This document shows positions 6,298 to 6,351 of a stretch of DNA of 6,351 nucleotides, in pieces. Each line of letters starts with the position of its first letter. Position 1 is the first letter of the stretch. The DNA comes from Promethearchaeota archaeon (GTDB lineage Archaea > Asgardarchaeota > Lokiarchaeia > Sigyniarchaeales > SOKP01): the NCBI GenBank assembly GCA_030605895.1, contig JAUWHL010000076.1, positions 1 to 6,351 of the forward strand, read 5' to 3'. Under the pieces are notes generated by a model, which was not told the DNA's origin, searched no databases, and worked only from the letters and a program-made list of their open reading frames with translations. The position numbers and the translations under genes were made by a program.

Positions 6298-6351
6298 ATG
6301 AGAAAAGAAGATTTATTAAAACCAACTGCCTCTGATTTCACTATAAATTCT
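6298..6351 (+). CDS. Start of an unidentified plus-strand gene, first 18 codons
   Basis: An open frame begins at the ATG at 6298 and runs off the right edge: MRKEDLLKPTASDFTINS. The predicted N-terminus is polar and shows no signal peptide or membrane segment. Support comes from the TATA element placed 26 bp upstream and from its divergent arrangement with the reductase gene across a gap of about 100 bp. An ATG at 6290 in another frame meets a stop after two further codons and is not a start. The product cannot be recognised from 18 residues. Confidence 0.5.
   Translation, partial: MRKEDLLKPTASDFTINS

Noticed and set aside
6290..6301. ATG at 6290 on the plus strand
   Set aside because: Only ATG-AAA-TTA-TGA, a three-codon frame. 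The ATG at 6298 is better placed relative to the TATA box and stays open to the edge.

Overview
The window is strongly A+T-rich (roughly 30% G+C by eye), gene-dense, and uses the standard code with mostly TAA stops. It looks archaeal. It carries a geranylgeranyl-reductase-family flavoprotein (archaeal lipid saturation family). A TATA-like element lies about 26 bp before an ATG, as expected for a leaderless archaeal promoter. Two starts are preceded by GTGAT, which matches the 3' part of the archaeal Shine-Dalgarno consensus. Oligo-T tracts follow several genes. The composition would suit an Asgard (Lokiarchaeia-like) genome or another low-G+C archaeon, but I cannot fix the lineage from this window.

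Left half (about 1-3027), a serine-biosynthesis neighbourhood: the C-terminal two-thirds of a DUF1015 / ParB-Srx-like protein (plus strand, entering from the left edge) converges with a short-form D-3-phosphoglycerate dehydrogenase (serA, minus strand), with only 20 bp between stop codons. Upstream of serA on the same strand is a class V PLP aminotransferase, a likely phosphoserine or serine/alanine-glyoxylate-type transaminase. SerA and the aminotransferase would convert 3-phosphoglycerate to phosphoserine. No HAD-type phosphoserine phosphatase is present. The DUF1015 protein carries the DGHHR motif that also occurs in the free serine kinase SerK, so it is a candidate for a serine/phosphoserine step.

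Right half (about 3200-6351), membrane and lipid genes, all on the minus strand up to 6189: a small six-segment membrane protein resembling HdeD/DUF308, a ten-segment EamA/DMT transporter, and the geranylgeranyl-reductase-like oxidoreductase. The reductase and transporter are 48 bp apart and may be co-transcribed. The other gaps (about 125-190 bp) hold T-tracts and AT-rich promoter-like sequence. At the right edge a plus-strand gene begins at 6298, divergent from the reductase. Only its first 18 codons are visible and I do not recognise it.

No RNA gene, mobile element, CRISPR array or long repeat was found, and no gene-free stretch exceeds 300 bases.
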